Assembly: GCA_030653545.1 (NCBI GenBank)
Contig: JAURZE010000022.1
Coordinates: 124,001-188,000, forward strand
Reading direction: 5' to 3'
Source of the DNA: Nitrospira sp.
GTDB taxonomy: Bacteria; Nitrospirota; Nitrospiria; Nitrospirales; Nitrospiraceae
DNA: 64,000 nt
The stretch's first letter is position 1. Each line of letters begins with the position of its first letter. The notes under the pieces were generated by a model. It saw only the letters and a program-made list of their open reading frames with translations. It searched no databases and was not told the DNA's origin. The position numbers were made by a program, and so were the translations under genes. This document shows, piece by piece, positions 44,322 to 53,104 of this stretch.

Positions 44322-45140
44322 ATGGCCAAACACAAACACGAAGAACACGAGAACCATGAACGCTGGCTGGTATCTTACGCCGACTTCATCACATTGCTGT
44401 TTGCCTTCTTCGTTGTGATGTATTCCGTCTCCTCCGTCAATGAGGGCAAATATCGCACGGTCAGCGAATCCATCAAGGCGGCGTTAAATCCTCTGGCTAC
44501 GCCTACGGCCTCCTCAATGGCCTTTACCCTCGGGCAGCAGCGGCCCACGTTGATGACCCAGAATCTTCCTGGCAACAAAGAAGTCGCCATCAGAAAGATG
44601 CGCGAGCTGGTCAAAAACATGAAGGCGAACTCCCAATTCGACTTCATGCAGCTCCAAGAAAAGTTGAACGGGGACATCGTCATCACCATTCCGGATCAAG
44701 TCCTCTTTAATAGCGGAGAAGCCGCCGTTCGCCCCGAAGCCTTGCCCTTTCTTCAGGGACTCTCCCAAGCCATGATCGAGCTCAACCGGCACGTGCGCGT
44801 CGAAGGGCATACGGACAATGTGCCGATTCGCACCACGCTGTTTCCGTCGAATTGGGAATTGTCGGCCACCCGCGCCGTCATCGTGGTCCGGGTCTTATCG
44901 GAACTCTATTCGGTGCCGGCTGAGCACCTGGCGGCGCTCGGCTATGCCGACTCCCGGCCGCTCGTCGAGAACCTCACGCTCGAACAGCGCGCCAAAAACC
45001 GCCGGGTTGAAGTGGTGATCCTCGAACATGCGCCGGTCCGGCCGGAGCAGCAAGACAATGCATTCCCCTCTGCGCCGTTGGATGACATGCCGGCAGAACT
45101 CCAGTCCCCAGGGTCAAGCAGTACCCCCTCGACGAATTAA
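44322..45140 (+). CDS. motB: flagellar motor stator protein MotB (MotD-like)
   Basis: 272 residues with a short cytoplasmic tail rich in His/Glu, one TM segment containing the proton-binding Asp21 in SYADFITLLFAFFVVMYSV, and an OmpA-like peptidoglycan-binding domain (VEGHTDNVPI, NWELSATRA, NRRVEVVI). The FFVVMYSVSSVNEGKYR continuation is typical of the MotD-type subgroup. Translation start lacks a good ribosome site because the repeat array occupies the leader, so coupling to motA or an unusual start mechanism is likely. Confidence 0.95.
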   Translation: MAKHKHEEHENHERWLVSYADFITLLFAFFVVMYSVSSVNEGKYRTVSESIKAALNPLATPTASSMAFTLGQQRPTLMTQNLPGNKEVAIRKMRELVKNMKANSQFDFMQLQEKLNGDIVITIPDQVLFNSGEAAVRPEALPFLQGLSQAMIELNRHVRVEGHTDNVPIRTTLFPSNWELSATRAVIVVRVLSELYSVPAEHLAALGYADSRPLVENLTLEQRAKNRRVEVVILEHAPVRPEQQDNAFPSAPLDDMPAELQSPGSSSTPSTN

Positions 45141-45164
45141 TCGCAGATATTCTTCACAACGAAC

Positions 45165-45191
45165 TCAAGATCGCGCACACCGCGCCGATAT
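45165..45191 (+). promoter_or_regulatory. FliA (sigma-28)-like promoter of the STAS-MCP genes
   Basis: TCAA (45165-45168) and GCCGATAT (45184-45191) are 15 bp apart, about 60 bp before the STAS gene. The bases after the -10, GGTAGTG, also follow the -10 box at 40704. Confidence 0.65.
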
Positions 45192-45251
45192 GGTAGTGCT
45201 TCGATAGATAGTGAGGGATACGGACGTTTTGGATTCACGACAGGAGACTCG

Positions 45252-45521
45252 ATGACTGACCCTTTGCTTCTTGCCCCCAGCGGCGACCTGACGATATTTG
45301 AAATCAGCGACTTCAAAACCCAATTGCAGGCGGGCTTGAAACAAGGCCAGGGCATCACCGTCGATCTTGGAGAAACAGGAACCGTGGATGCATCCGCGCT
45401 CCAGCTGCTCATCGCGGCCAGTCTCCACGAGTCGGTGCAACTCATCAATGTGCCAGCTCGCGTCACAGAACGGTTCGTACAGATGGGATGGACGCGACCG
45501 AAAGGACAAGGGCTCACGTGA
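45252..45521 (+). CDS. STAS domain protein
   Basis: The 89-residue protein is a single STAS domain ([17 protein letters not shown], then [17 protein letters not shown]) with a Ser in the DAS position that partner-switch kinases phosphorylate. An AGGAG site precedes ATG. Its stop shares a base with the next ATG (TGATG), so it is co-translated with an unusual MCP. MlaB-like and chemotaxis-linked STAS proteins are the nearest types; a scaffold or switch function with the MCP is inferred. Confidence 0.8.
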   Translation: MTDPLLLAPSGDLTIFEISDFKTQLQAGLKQGQGITVDLGETGTVDASALQLLIAASLHESVQLINVPARVTERFVQMGWTRPKGQGLT

Positions 45522-46618
45522 TGTGGAACGAAGTCGCGTTCGCTGCGATGGGAGTCGTCTGTGGCGCCCTGGGGATGGCCGGGTATTGCCGGCGCCGCCT
45601 GGCTATCCGGCTCGCGGAAGAAACGGCGCGCCTCGAAGCGACGCAGGCGAAGACCAGCACGCGCTACCAATCCGCCGTGTGTGCCACGCTGGCGCCGCTC
45701 GTGCCGATCATGAACGGCCAGTTGCAGGGCGTAATCGCGCAGAGCGAACAGGCGATCCTCGACTTGGGCCAACGCTTTCAAGAGATCGCCCATCGGGCCA
45801 AGGAACAGGCCAACGAATCCGCCGCGCTCTTTTCGAACGGAGACGAGGACAACGTAGACGTCGTGGGGGAAACCTCCAAGATGCTCGACCAATTTGTCAG
45901 GGACGTGGCGCAATCCTCGACCATCGCCATGAGTGTGTCCACGACGATGGACAAGATGGATTCCAGCACCAAGGCCATCAGCGGTATTCTCGGCGAGATC
46001 ACCTTTATAGCCGACCAGACCCGGTTACTGGCTCTGAATGCCGCCATCGAAGCAGCCCGAGCCGGGGAGCATGGACGGGGCTTTGCCGTAGTGGCAGACG
46101 AAGTCACGAAGCTGGCGAACCGTTCTGGGCAAGCCGCGATCAATATCAAGAAGCTCGTCATGGATGTGCAGCGAGAAAGCCAGCAGGCGATGACCGAGGT
46201 CGAGGAACTTGCGTCCATCGACCTCACCAAGACCTTGGCCTCAAAGGAAAAACTCGATCATATGACGAAGACCCTCACGGAAAAGAACGACGCCCTGCGC
46301 TCGAATGTCGGCAACACGCAGCTCAGCGCCGAACGGTTAGGCCAGGATATCGCCGCTATCGTCATGGCCCTGCAGTTCCAGGATAGCGCCCGACAGAAGC
46401 TCGAGCATGTCATCGAGCCTTTAAAAGTGTTGCAGGAGGATCTCCTTGCAGCCACCCGCGGGGTGGCTCCCGAGTCGTTCAACGGGACGACGGAGTATGT
46501 GCACAAGCTCCAGCAGAGCTACACCATGCGGGAGGAACGTCAGGTGCATTCCACGAACCTGGGCACCGATCAGGGCGCCGCCCAGCAGCCGGCCCATGAG
46601 GATATCGTGTTGTTTTAG
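45521..46618 (+). CDS. methyl-accepting chemotaxis protein-like transducer without sensor domain
   Basis: Starting at ATG 45521 the protein has 365 residues: one N-terminal TM helix (about 5-24), a helical linker, and an MCP signalling tip ([20 protein letters not shown], then [11 protein letters not shown]). There is no periplasmic sensor domain or HAMP. Input may therefore come from the cytoplasm, possibly from the co-translated STAS protein. The signalling helices look shorter than in the other two MCPs of the window. Ends with a polar tail, no tether motif. Confidence 0.85.
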   Translation: MWNEVAFAAMGVVCGALGMAGYCRRRLAIRLAEETARLEATQAKTSTRYQSAVCATLAPLVPIMNGQLQGVIAQSEQAILDLGQRFQEIAHRAKEQANESAALFSNGDEDNVDVVGETSKMLDQFVRDVAQSSTIAMSVSTTMDKMDSSTKAISGILGEITFIADQTRLLALNAAIEAARAGEHGRGFAVVADEVTKLANRSGQAAINIKKLVMDVQRESQQAMTEVEELASIDLTKTLASKEKLDHMTKTLTEKNDALRSNVGNTQLSAERLGQDIAAIVMALQFQDSARQKLEHVIEPLKVLQEDLLAATRGVAPESFNGTTEYVHKLQQSYTMREERQVHSTNLGTDQGAAQQPAHEDIVLF

Positions 46619-46683
46619 GCAGTCATGCGCAGGGATACCGCGTCGCACGGAAACCGATAACGCCACACCGGGTGGAGGATGAC

Positions 46684-47055
46684 ATGGGAAAGACAGTGTT
46701 GATCGTAGACGACTCATCGACCATGAGGCAAATGGTCGCCTATACCTTGAAAGGGGCGGGATATGAGATCGTCGAGGCTGGCAACGGCAAGGAAGCCGTC
46801 GGCAAGTTGAACGGCGGCGCCAAACCCGCCCTGGTCGTCACCGACCTCAATATGCCCGAGATGGACGGCATTACCCTGATCCAAGAGATTCGGAAGATGC
46901 CGGCCTTCAAATTCACGCCGATCTTGATGCTCACCACCGAGTCGGCCGATGACAAGAAGAAGGCGGGACAGGCCGCCGGCGCAACCGGCTGGATCGTCAA
47001 ACCGTTCAATCCCGAACAAATGCTGAAAGTCGTCCAAAAGGTATTGCCCACATAA
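46684..47055 (+). CDS. cheY: CheY-like response regulator (second copy)
   Basis: 123 residues from ATG 46684 (GGTGGAGG upstream). A receiver domain with VDD at 8-10, phosphoacceptor Asp54 in VVTDLNMPEMDG, Thr in MLTTES and Lys in IVKPF. It precedes the second cheA and is probably its main target. A sigma-28-like -10 box (ACCGATAA, 46653-46660) lies 24 bp upstream, but no good -35. Confidence 0.93.
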   Translation: MGKTVLIVDDSSTMRQMVAYTLKGAGYEIVEAGNGKEAVGKLNGGAKPALVVTDLNMPEMDGITLIQEIRKMPAFKFTPILMLTTESADDKKKAGQAAGATGWIVKPFNPEQMLKVVQKVLPT

Positions 47056-47059
47056 AAGC

Positions 47060-47127
47060 CATCAGCGGTCAGCCGTCAGCTAAGAGATCATCCGATCCGG
47101 CTGAGAGCTGAAGACTGAAGGCTGAAA
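47060..47127 (+). repeat. heptamer repeat array C (GCTGANN units, dyad symmetric)
   Basis: Left side from 47060: CATCAGC, GGTCAGC, CGTCAGC. Right side from 47100: GCTGAGA, GCTGAAG, ACTGAAG, GCTGAAA. The two sides are inverted relative to each other. It fills the gap between the second cheY and second cheA and uses a different core from arrays A and B. Confidence 0.85.
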
Positions 47128-47134
47128 GCCATTT

Positions 47135-49285
47135 ATGACCACCGATCTCTCCCAATTTCAGGACGCCTTCTTTGAAGAGTCGTCGGAACACCTCACCACA
47201 ATCGAGGACGGATTGCTGCAACTCGAACAGCGTCCGGACGATCTCGATCTCCTGAACAGGATCTTCCGGGCCGCCCATTCCATCAAAGGGAACAGCGGGA
47301 TGTTCGGCTTCACCGCCGTGGGTCAGTTCACCCATAAGATGGAAACGCTCCTGGATCAACTGCGGAACGGCAAATTTTCCGTGACCCCCGAGATCACCGA
47401 CATCCTCTTGCGGTCGACCGACCAGCTCAAGATTCTGATCGAAGCCGCCAGAGGCGGAGCGGCACCCGATACGGACCTCTTGCTGCAACTGGAACGGGAA
47501 CTCGCCGCAGCGGCTGAAGGCGAAGAGACTCCTGGGAATACGTCCTCCGCACCCGCCTCTGCATCGTCCGCTACACCGGCCGCTGCATCCTCCACGCCTA
47601 ACCTTCATCGTTTTCGCATCAGGTGGGCCGCGCCTGCCTGGTTGTTCCAACGAGGGCTCGATCCGGTTCGGATGATCGGCGAACTTGAAGACCTGGGCAC
47701 AATCGTCTCGCGCCGGCTGGATACCAGCAGGTTTCCTGCAATCGATTCCCTGGACCCGGAGTGCTGCTATCTGAGCTGGACGCTGGAACTCGAGACAGCC
47801 AAAGAACAGGCAGTTGTCGAAGGGGTCTTTGACTTCGTTCGGGATGAAGGCGAATTGACCATTGAAGATTGTGCCCCCGCCATTCCACCCGTGGTCGCCT
47901 CCGATGACAGCGAACCTAAACCGTTGGGCGAGATCCTGATCGAAAGCGGTGTGGTCTCACGCGAAACACTGGACAAAGCGCTGTCTCAACAAAAGCGGCT
48001 CGGAGAGATTCTGGTCGAGCAACACGCGGCCACGCCCCAACAGATTTCCCAGGCTCTGCAGAAACAGGGCGATACCGCCACCCAGGCGAAGAAAGGCGGC
48101 GACGCCGCCTCGATTCGCGTGGATACCGGCAAGATCGACAAGCTGATCAATCTGGTCGGAGAACTGGTCATCACCCAATCAATGTTGAGCTCGCTGGGCA
48201 CCCGCTTCGACATGAGCCAGCTGCCTGTCCTGGTCGAACGGGTCGCCCAGCTGGAACGCAATACCCGAGAAATCCAAGAGCGGGTCATGGGCATTCGCAT
48301 GCTTCCCATCGGCAGTACCTTCAGCCGCTTCCCCCGACTGGTGCGCGATCTCTCCGGCAATGCCGGGAAGAAGATCCAGCTCCTCCTCTCGGGCGAAGAG
48401 ACCGAACTCGATAAAACCGTCATCGAATCGATCGGCGATCCGCTCACGCACCTGGTCCGAAACTCCGCCGACCATGGGCTGGAGCCACCGGAAGAACGCC
48501 TCGCCGCCGGCAAGCCGGAACTGGGTACGATCCGCATGAACGCCTTTCATGAAGGGGGCAGCATCTGCATCACGGTCGAAGACGACGGGCGCGGGCTGAA
48601 CCGGGACAAGATCCTGGCCAAGGCCATCAAGCAAGGCCTGATCGCAGACGGGGAGAAGCTCTCCGACGATCAGATCAACGGACTGATTTTCCGTCCGGGC
48701 TTTTCCACCGCCGACAAGATCACCGACGTCTCCGGACGCGGCGTCGGCATGGATGTCGTGAAAAAGAATATCGAAGCCCTCGGCGGAACCGTCAGCATCA
48801 AGACCGCGCTGGGCAAAGGCACGACGTTTACCCTCAAGCTCCCGCTGACCCTGGCTATCATCGAAGGGATGACCGTGCGGGTCGGACGGGAAAGTTACAT
48901 TATCCCGCTGGTCTCGATCCTGGAATCGATTCAACCGACGGCGGCGTCCGTCAAGACTATTACCGGTAAGGGCGAAGTGGTGGAAGTGCGCGGCTCGTAC
49001 CATCCGATTGTGCGCCTCTCCGAGGCCTTTTCCATCGACGCGGATTGCCAGGATCCGACCAAGGCGATCCTGGTCATGCTCGAAACCGAGCAGGAGCGCG
49101 TGGCGGTCATGGTGGATGAGCTGTTGGGACAACAGCAGGTGGTCATCAAGAGTCTTGAAAAGAACTTCAGAAAAGTCGAGGGCATCGCTGGCGCGACGAT
49201 TCTCGGCGATGGAACGGTCAGCTTCATTCTCGATGTGCGGGGCTTAATCGAACTCAGCCGTCACGGGCTTTCCGTCGCGGCCTAA
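47135..49285 (+). CDS. cheA: chemotaxis histidine kinase CheA (second copy) with MshEN-like repeats
   Basis: 716 residues: Hpt with His48 (RAAHSIKGNSGMFGF); an Ala/Ser linker; a small alpha/beta domain (about 155-250) common after Hpt in large CheAs; two adjacent 24-residue repeats at about 263-311 beginning PLGEILIESG and RLGEILVEQH; then P3, P4 (VRNSADHGLE, DDGRGL, GRGVGMDVV) and CheW-like P5. It differs from the first CheA in length and in the extra domain. The gene leads cheW and a tethered MCP. Array C occupies the leader, so no good ribosome site is seen. Confidence 0.95.
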   Translation: MTTDLSQFQDAFFEESSEHLTTIEDGLLQLEQRPDDLDLLNRIFRAAHSIKGNSGMFGFTAVGQFTHKMETLLDQLRNGKFSVTPEITDILLRSTDQLKILIEAARGGAAPDTDLLLQLERELAAAAEGEETPGNTSSAPASASSATPAAASSTPNLHRFRIRWAAPAWLFQRGLDPVRMIGELEDLGTIVSRRLDTSRFPAIDSLDPECCYLSWTLELETAKEQAVVEGVFDFVRDEGELTIEDCAPAIPPVVASDDSEPKPLGEILIESGVVSRETLDKALSQQKRLGEILVEQHAATPQQISQALQKQGDTATQAKKGGDAASIRVDTGKIDKLINLVGELVITQSMLSSLGTRFDMSQLPVLVERVAQLERNTREIQERVMGIRMLPIGSTFSRFPRLVRDLSGNAGKKIQLLLSGEETELDKTVIESIGDPLTHLVRNSADHGLEPPEERLAAGKPELGTIRMNAFHEGGSICITVEDDGRGLNRDKILAKAIKQGLIADGEKLSDDQINGLIFRPGFSTADKITDVSGRGVGMDVVKKNIEALGGTVSIKTALGKGTTFTLKLPLTLAIIEGMTVRVGRESYIIPLVSILESIQPTAASVKTITGKGEVVEVRGSYHPIVRLSEAFSIDADCQDPTKAILVMLETEQERVAVMVDELLGQQQVVIKSLEKNFRKVEGIAGATILGDGTVSFILDVRGLIELSRHGLSVAA

Positions 49286-49307
49286 CAGAGGTGTGAAGGA
49301 GGACAGT

Positions 49308-49838
49308 ATGGCAGCAGGCACGACACAGGCATCCGACACCCTGAGCGCGGAAGCAACGGCCGGCCTCGGCCTCTCGACCGGCGGCAATCAGTTCCTGAGC
49401 TTCACGCTGGGTGAGGAACATTACGGCGTCGATATCCTGCGCGTCCAGGAGATCAAAGGCTACACCGCCGTCACCCGCATCCCCAACACGCCCGGCTTCA
49501 TCAAGGGCGTGCTGAACCTGCGCGGGACTATCGTGCCCATCGTGAATCTCCGCACCAAGTTCGGGATGCCGGAAGTCGAGCCGACCATGTTCACCGTCAT
49601 CGTCGTCGTCGTCGTGCGCGATCGCATCATGGGCGTGATCGTGGATGCCGTGTCGGACGTTCTGGATATCGCGGCCAAAGATATTCAGCCCCCTCCGCAG
49701 TTCGGGACCAACGTCGATGTCAGCTTTCTCAGCGGCATCGGTAAATGCGGGGACAAGCTGGTCTCCTTGCTCAATATCGACCAGGTACTCACCGCCGACG
49801 AGACAGAAGCCATGCACGCACTCGACAAGGCAGCCTAA
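49308..49838 (+). CDS. cheW: chemotaxis coupling protein CheW (second copy)
   Basis: ATG 49308 follows AAGGAGG and gives 176 residues; a longer frame from 49293 is less likely. CheW domain: FLSFTLGEEHYGVDILRVQEI in parts, then GFIKGVLNLRGTIVPIVNLRTKFGM. It clearly differs from the first CheW and probably serves the second CheA. Confidence 0.93.
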   Translation: MAAGTTQASDTLSAEATAGLGLSTGGNQFLSFTLGEEHYGVDILRVQEIKGYTAVTRIPNTPGFIKGVLNLRGTIVPIVNLRTKFGMPEVEPTMFTVIVVVVVRDRIMGVIVDAVSDVLDIAAKDIQPPPQFGTNVDVSFLSGIGKCGDKLVSLLNIDQVLTADETEAMHALDKAA

Positions 49839-49885
49839 CGCATTCGCGCGACAGCGTTCGCAACCATCATCGAAAGGACGTCATC

Positions 49886-51646
49886 ATGTTCAGTTGGTTC
49901 AACAATATGAAAGTGGGCAGTAAGTTAATGCTGGGCTTTGCCGCCATGGGAGCGATCATGGCCTTTGTCGGCTACATGGGCGTCACCAATATGGGGACGA
50001 TCACCCAATCCACCGACAATATCTACACCGTGCAGCTCAAGCCCCTCATGACCCTCACCAAAGTGCGTGGCCTGGTGTACCAGATGCGCTCGCAAACGAT
50101 CACGGCATTGCTGACCGCCAATGCCGCCGACCGCGAAGACTCGCTGGCCAAAGTGAAAGAGCTGAACAAGCTCGTCGACGAGAACCGGGAGAACTTTGCG
50201 AAATCCATCAAGGCCGAGCTCGTCCAAAAGGCTTACGACGATTTCGCCAAGGTCTATGACGATTATCGTGCCTATCGGGACAATACCGTGTTCCGTCTGT
50301 TGCTGGCCGGTGATCATGCTGGGGCACTCGCCGCCATGAAAGGCGACGGAGCCGTGAAATTCAAGGCCTCCATCGACGCGATCAACAATCTGGTGGACAT
50401 CAAAGTCAAAATTGCCCAAGGCAAATACGATGAAGCCCAAGCGATCTATGCCAACTCGAAGATGCTGTTGACCGGCATCATCATCGGCGGCATCGGCCTC
50501 GGCATGTTCCTCGGATGGATCATTGCCCGCATGATCGCCAACCCGCTTCGGCAGGTCGGTGAAGTCGCCTTATCTGCCGCAGAGGGCAATCTGACCCGCC
50601 GTGTCGCTTGTGATACCAAAGACGAAATCGGCACCATGGCGCAAGCCTTCAATGACATGATGGAACGCTTGACCGCGGTCGTGACCACGGTCCGGCACGC
50701 GACCGACAGCGTGGGGGCGGCCTCGGAACAGATCACCAAGGGGAACGAAGATCTGGCGCAGCGCACCAGCGAGCAGGCCAGCGCACTGGAGGAAACCTCG
50801 GCTTCAATGGAAGAATTGACCTCGACGGTCAAGCAGAATGCCGACAACGCCAAGCAGGCCAACCAGCTGGCCATCGCCGCCCGTGATATTGCCGACAAAG
50901 GCGGGGCCATCACCACCCGCGCGGTTGACGCCATGGGCGAGATCAACAAGAGCAGCAAGAAGATCGCCGACATCATTACCGTGATCGACGAGATCGCCTT
51001 CCAGACGAACCTCCTGGCCTTGAATGCCGCCGTCGAAGCGGCCCGGGCCGGGGAGCATGGCCGCGGCTTCGCAGTGGTCGCAGCGGAAGTGCGGAATCTG
51101 GCCCAGCGGTCGGCCACGGCCGCCAAGGAGATCAAAGGATTGATCAATGAATCGATCCAGCGGGTCACCGATGGCAGCGAACTGGTCAATCAGTCCGGCA
51201 AGACGCTGGATGAGATCGTCAGTTCCGTAAAGCGGGTGACCGACATCATCGCCGAGATCACCGCAGCCTCGCAGGAACAGGCGAGCGGGATCGATCAGGT
51301 GAACAAGGCCATCATGCAGATGGACGAGACGACCCAGCAGAACGCCGCTCTCGTCGAAGAAACCACCTCCGCCAGCCAATCCATGAAGGAGCAGGCCAAA
51401 GACTTAACCAAAGAAATGGGCTTCTTCACCGTATCCGAGCATGGCGGCACGGCCGCGCCCCAACCGACCGTGCCCCGTCGGCCGGCCGCGCCGCCCAGCA
51501 GCGGTCTGTTGAAGCGACTCGCCAAGTCATCCAGCGCCAAACCGGCTGAGAAAGCGGAACACGCCTCAAGTCATGAACCGGTCGGCATCGCCAGCGGCAA
51601 CGGCAAAGATCGCCGTCAGTCGCACGATGACTTCGAAGAGTTCTAG
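49886..51646 (+). CDS. methyl-accepting chemotaxis protein, four-helix-bundle sensor, C-terminal tether
   Basis: 586 residues from ATG 49886 (AAAGGA upstream). TM1 about 12-32; a periplasmic helical domain of the 4HB_MCP type (about 33-193); TM2 about 196-216; HAMP; methylation helices; tip [22 protein letters not shown] ~65-residue Pro/Ala/Lys linker leads to the C-terminal DFEEF, matching the x-[HFYW]-x-x-[HFYW] pentapeptide that tethers CheR/CheB. Ligand unknown. Confidence 0.93.
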   Translation: MFSWFNNMKVGSKLMLGFAAMGAIMAFVGYMGVTNMGTITQSTDNIYTVQLKPLMTLTKVRGLVYQMRSQTITALLTANAADREDSLAKVKELNKLVDENRENFAKSIKAELVQKAYDDFAKVYDDYRAYRDNTVFRLLLAGDHAGALAAMKGDGAVKFKASIDAINNLVDIKVKIAQGKYDEAQAIYANSKMLLTGIIIGGIGLGMFLGWIIARMIANPLRQVGEVALSAAEGNLTRRVACDTKDEIGTMAQAFNDMMERLTAVVTTVRHATDSVGAASEQITKGNEDLAQRTSEQASALEETSASMEELTSTVKQNADNAKQANQLAIAARDIADKGGAITTRAVDAMGEINKSSKKIADIITVIDEIAFQTNLLALNAAVEAARAGEHGRGFAVVAAEVRNLAQRSATAAKEIKGLINESIQRVTDGSELVNQSGKTLDEIVSSVKRVTDIIAEITAASQEQASGIDQVNKAIMQMDETTQQNAALVEETTSASQSMKEQAKDLTKEMGFFTVSEHGGTAAPQPTVPRRPAAPPSSGLLKRLAKSSSAKPAEKAEHASSHEPVGIASGNGKDRRQSHDDFEEF

Positions 51647-51657
51647 ACGCGGATTCA

Positions 51658-51686
51658 GCGGGGTGGGCAATTTGTGCCTACCCCGC
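51658..51686 (+). terminator. hairpin after MCP, likely terminator
   Basis: GCGGGGTGGGCA (51658-51669) pairs with TGCCTACCCCGC (51675-51686) with one G-T wobble and a 5-nt loop, 11 bp after the MCP stop. A T-run is missing. A promoter-like element follows at 51740, so a transcript boundary here is plausible. Confidence 0.5.
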
Positions 51687-51739
51687 GCACGCCTCCTTCC
51701 GTTGACCCCGACTGAATTCCACCCGAATCCATCGACTCC

Positions 51740-51767
51740 TCAAGAATCACCACAAATCGGCCGATAC
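51740..51767 (+). promoter_or_regulatory. FliA (sigma-28)-like promoter of the DUF420-cheR-cheD-cheB operon
   Basis: TCAA (51740-51743) and GCCGATAC (51760-51767) are 16 bp apart, about 50 bp before the DUF420 gene. Same boxes and spacing as at 34218. Confidence 0.6.
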
Positions 51768-51814
51768 ACAGACGGGTGCGTGTGCGCTTGTTCACCCTGA
51801 ACTGAGGGTATTGT

Positions 51815-52276
51815 ATGGACCTCAAATCACTCCTTTGGTACGTCGTGCTGACCAGCATTACCGGCGCGTATTTTGTGGCGTTAGCCGGGGTGCGCTCCGC
51901 CAAAGTCCATGATGTTTCACATCACTCCCGACGGATGATCATTGCCTGCACCGTGGTCGGGATCTGGCTGATCGCCTATGTGCTCAAACAAACGCTGTTT
52001 GGGCGGGAGCAATTCGGGGGAACCACTCAACAGTACTGGACGATGTATCTCCCCATCTTTGCCACGCACATGCTGTTCGCCGTGACCACGATCGGACTGG
52101 GAAGCTACAACCTCTACATGGGCTTGCATCGTCTGCGCTATGGCAGTGTCGGCGCCATGGCGGCCGGAATGACCACGCATCGGAGACTCGGGCATCTCCT
52201 CATGTGGACCTTCTCCGGCACGATCGGGACCGCCTATCTGGTCTATATGATGATTTTCGTCTGGTACAAGGGATAA
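51815..52276 (+). CDS. DUF420 family membrane protein
   Basis: 153 residues with four membrane segments and conserved His positions: HHSRRM, IFATHMLFAVTTIGLGSYNL and HRRLGHLLMWTFSGTIGTAYLVYMM in parts. This pattern is DUF420, a family usually found near heme-copper oxidase assembly genes (CtaM-like). Here it heads a chemotaxis adaptation operon, 4 bp before cheR. A GAGGG site precedes ATG. Why it lies here is unknown; a heme or redox link to signalling is a guess. Confidence 0.75.
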   Translation: MDLKSLLWYVVLTSITGAYFVALAGVRSAKVHDVSHHSRRMIIACTVVGIWLIAYVLKQTLFGREQFGGTTQQYWTMYLPIFATHMLFAVTTIGLGSYNLYMGLHRLRYGSVGAMAAGMTTHRRLGHLLMWTFSGTIGTAYLVYMMIFVWYKG

Positions 52277-52280
52277 CGGG

Positions 52281-53099
52281 ATGGATTACCCGATCAGCAA
52301 ACAGGAATACGACCGGATCCGCACGCTACTCTACGACGAAAGCGGGATCTCGCTCGGGGATAATAAGCAATCCCTCGTCGTCTCCCGCCTGTCCAAACGG
52401 CTGCGCGAGCTGGAGATCGACAGCTTCGCGGCCTACTACGACCAGGTGACGCAGGACGACAGCGGCGGCGAATTCACCCGGATGCTGGATCTGCTCTCAA
52501 CCAACAAGACCGATTTCTTTCGCGAGCCCAAACACTTCGACTATCTCAGGGAGCAGATCCTGCCGACGCTGGAGCGAGAGAAACGGATTCGGATCTGGTC
52601 CTCGGCCTGTTCAACCGGAGAAGAACCCTACACCATTGCGATCACCCTCCACGAAGCCATCACATCGCCGGCTCAGTGGGATATGGGGATTCTGGCCTCC
52701 GACATCTCGACGCGAGTTCTGGCCCACGCCGCCGCAGGACTGTATGGCGAGGAGCGAATCACGACCGTCTCGCCGGACATCGCACGAAGGCACTTCTTGA
52801 AGGGCCGGGGCAAGAGCGCCGGCCTGGTCAAAGTGAAGCCGCACCTCTCCAAGCTCATCACCTTCCGCCGGCTCAATCTGATGAGCGACACGTTCCCTAT
52901 TCGGTCACCGTTGGATCTAATATTTTGCCGCAATGTGATGATTTATTTCGACCGCCCGACGCAAGAGCGGCTCATTGCCAAGTTCCACCGCTACTTAAAG
53001 CCGGGCGGCCACCTGTTCATCGGACATTCTGAGAGCCTCCAGTGGATCAAGCATGACTTTTCGACCATCGCCCCCACGATTTATCGGAAGGGGACCTAG
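52281..53099 (+). CDS. cheR: chemotaxis protein methyltransferase CheR (second copy)
   Basis: 272 residues with CheR N-terminal helices and methyltransferase domain: TNKTDFFREPKHF, IRIWSSACSTGEEPYTIAI, FCRNVMIYFDRPTQ, GHSESL. Together with cheD and cheB it forms the adaptation set of the second cluster. One of the MCPs (49886) has a tether that could bind it. Confidence 0.95.
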   Translation: MDYPISKQEYDRIRTLLYDESGISLGDNKQSLVVSRLSKRLRELEIDSFAAYYDQVTQDDSGGEFTRMLDLLSTNKTDFFREPKHFDYLREQILPTLEREKRIRIWSSACSTGEEPYTIAITLHEAITSPAQWDMGILASDISTRVLAHAAAGLYGEERITTVSPDIARRHFLKGRGKSAGLVKVKPHLSKLITFRRLNLMSDTFPIRSPLDLIFCRNVMIYFDRPTQERLIAKFHRYLKPGGHLFIGHSESLQWIKHDFSTIAPTIYRKGT

Positions 53100-53104
53100 C
53101 CGGA

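Noticed and set aside
46653-46660. ACCGATAA as a sixth full sigma-28 promoter before the second cheY
   Set aside because: The -10 box is good but the -35 position reads GATA/GGAT, so I did not list it as a feature.
48179-49132. 317-codon minus-strand frame within the second cheA
   Set aside because: Shadow of the CheA ATPase and CheW domains.
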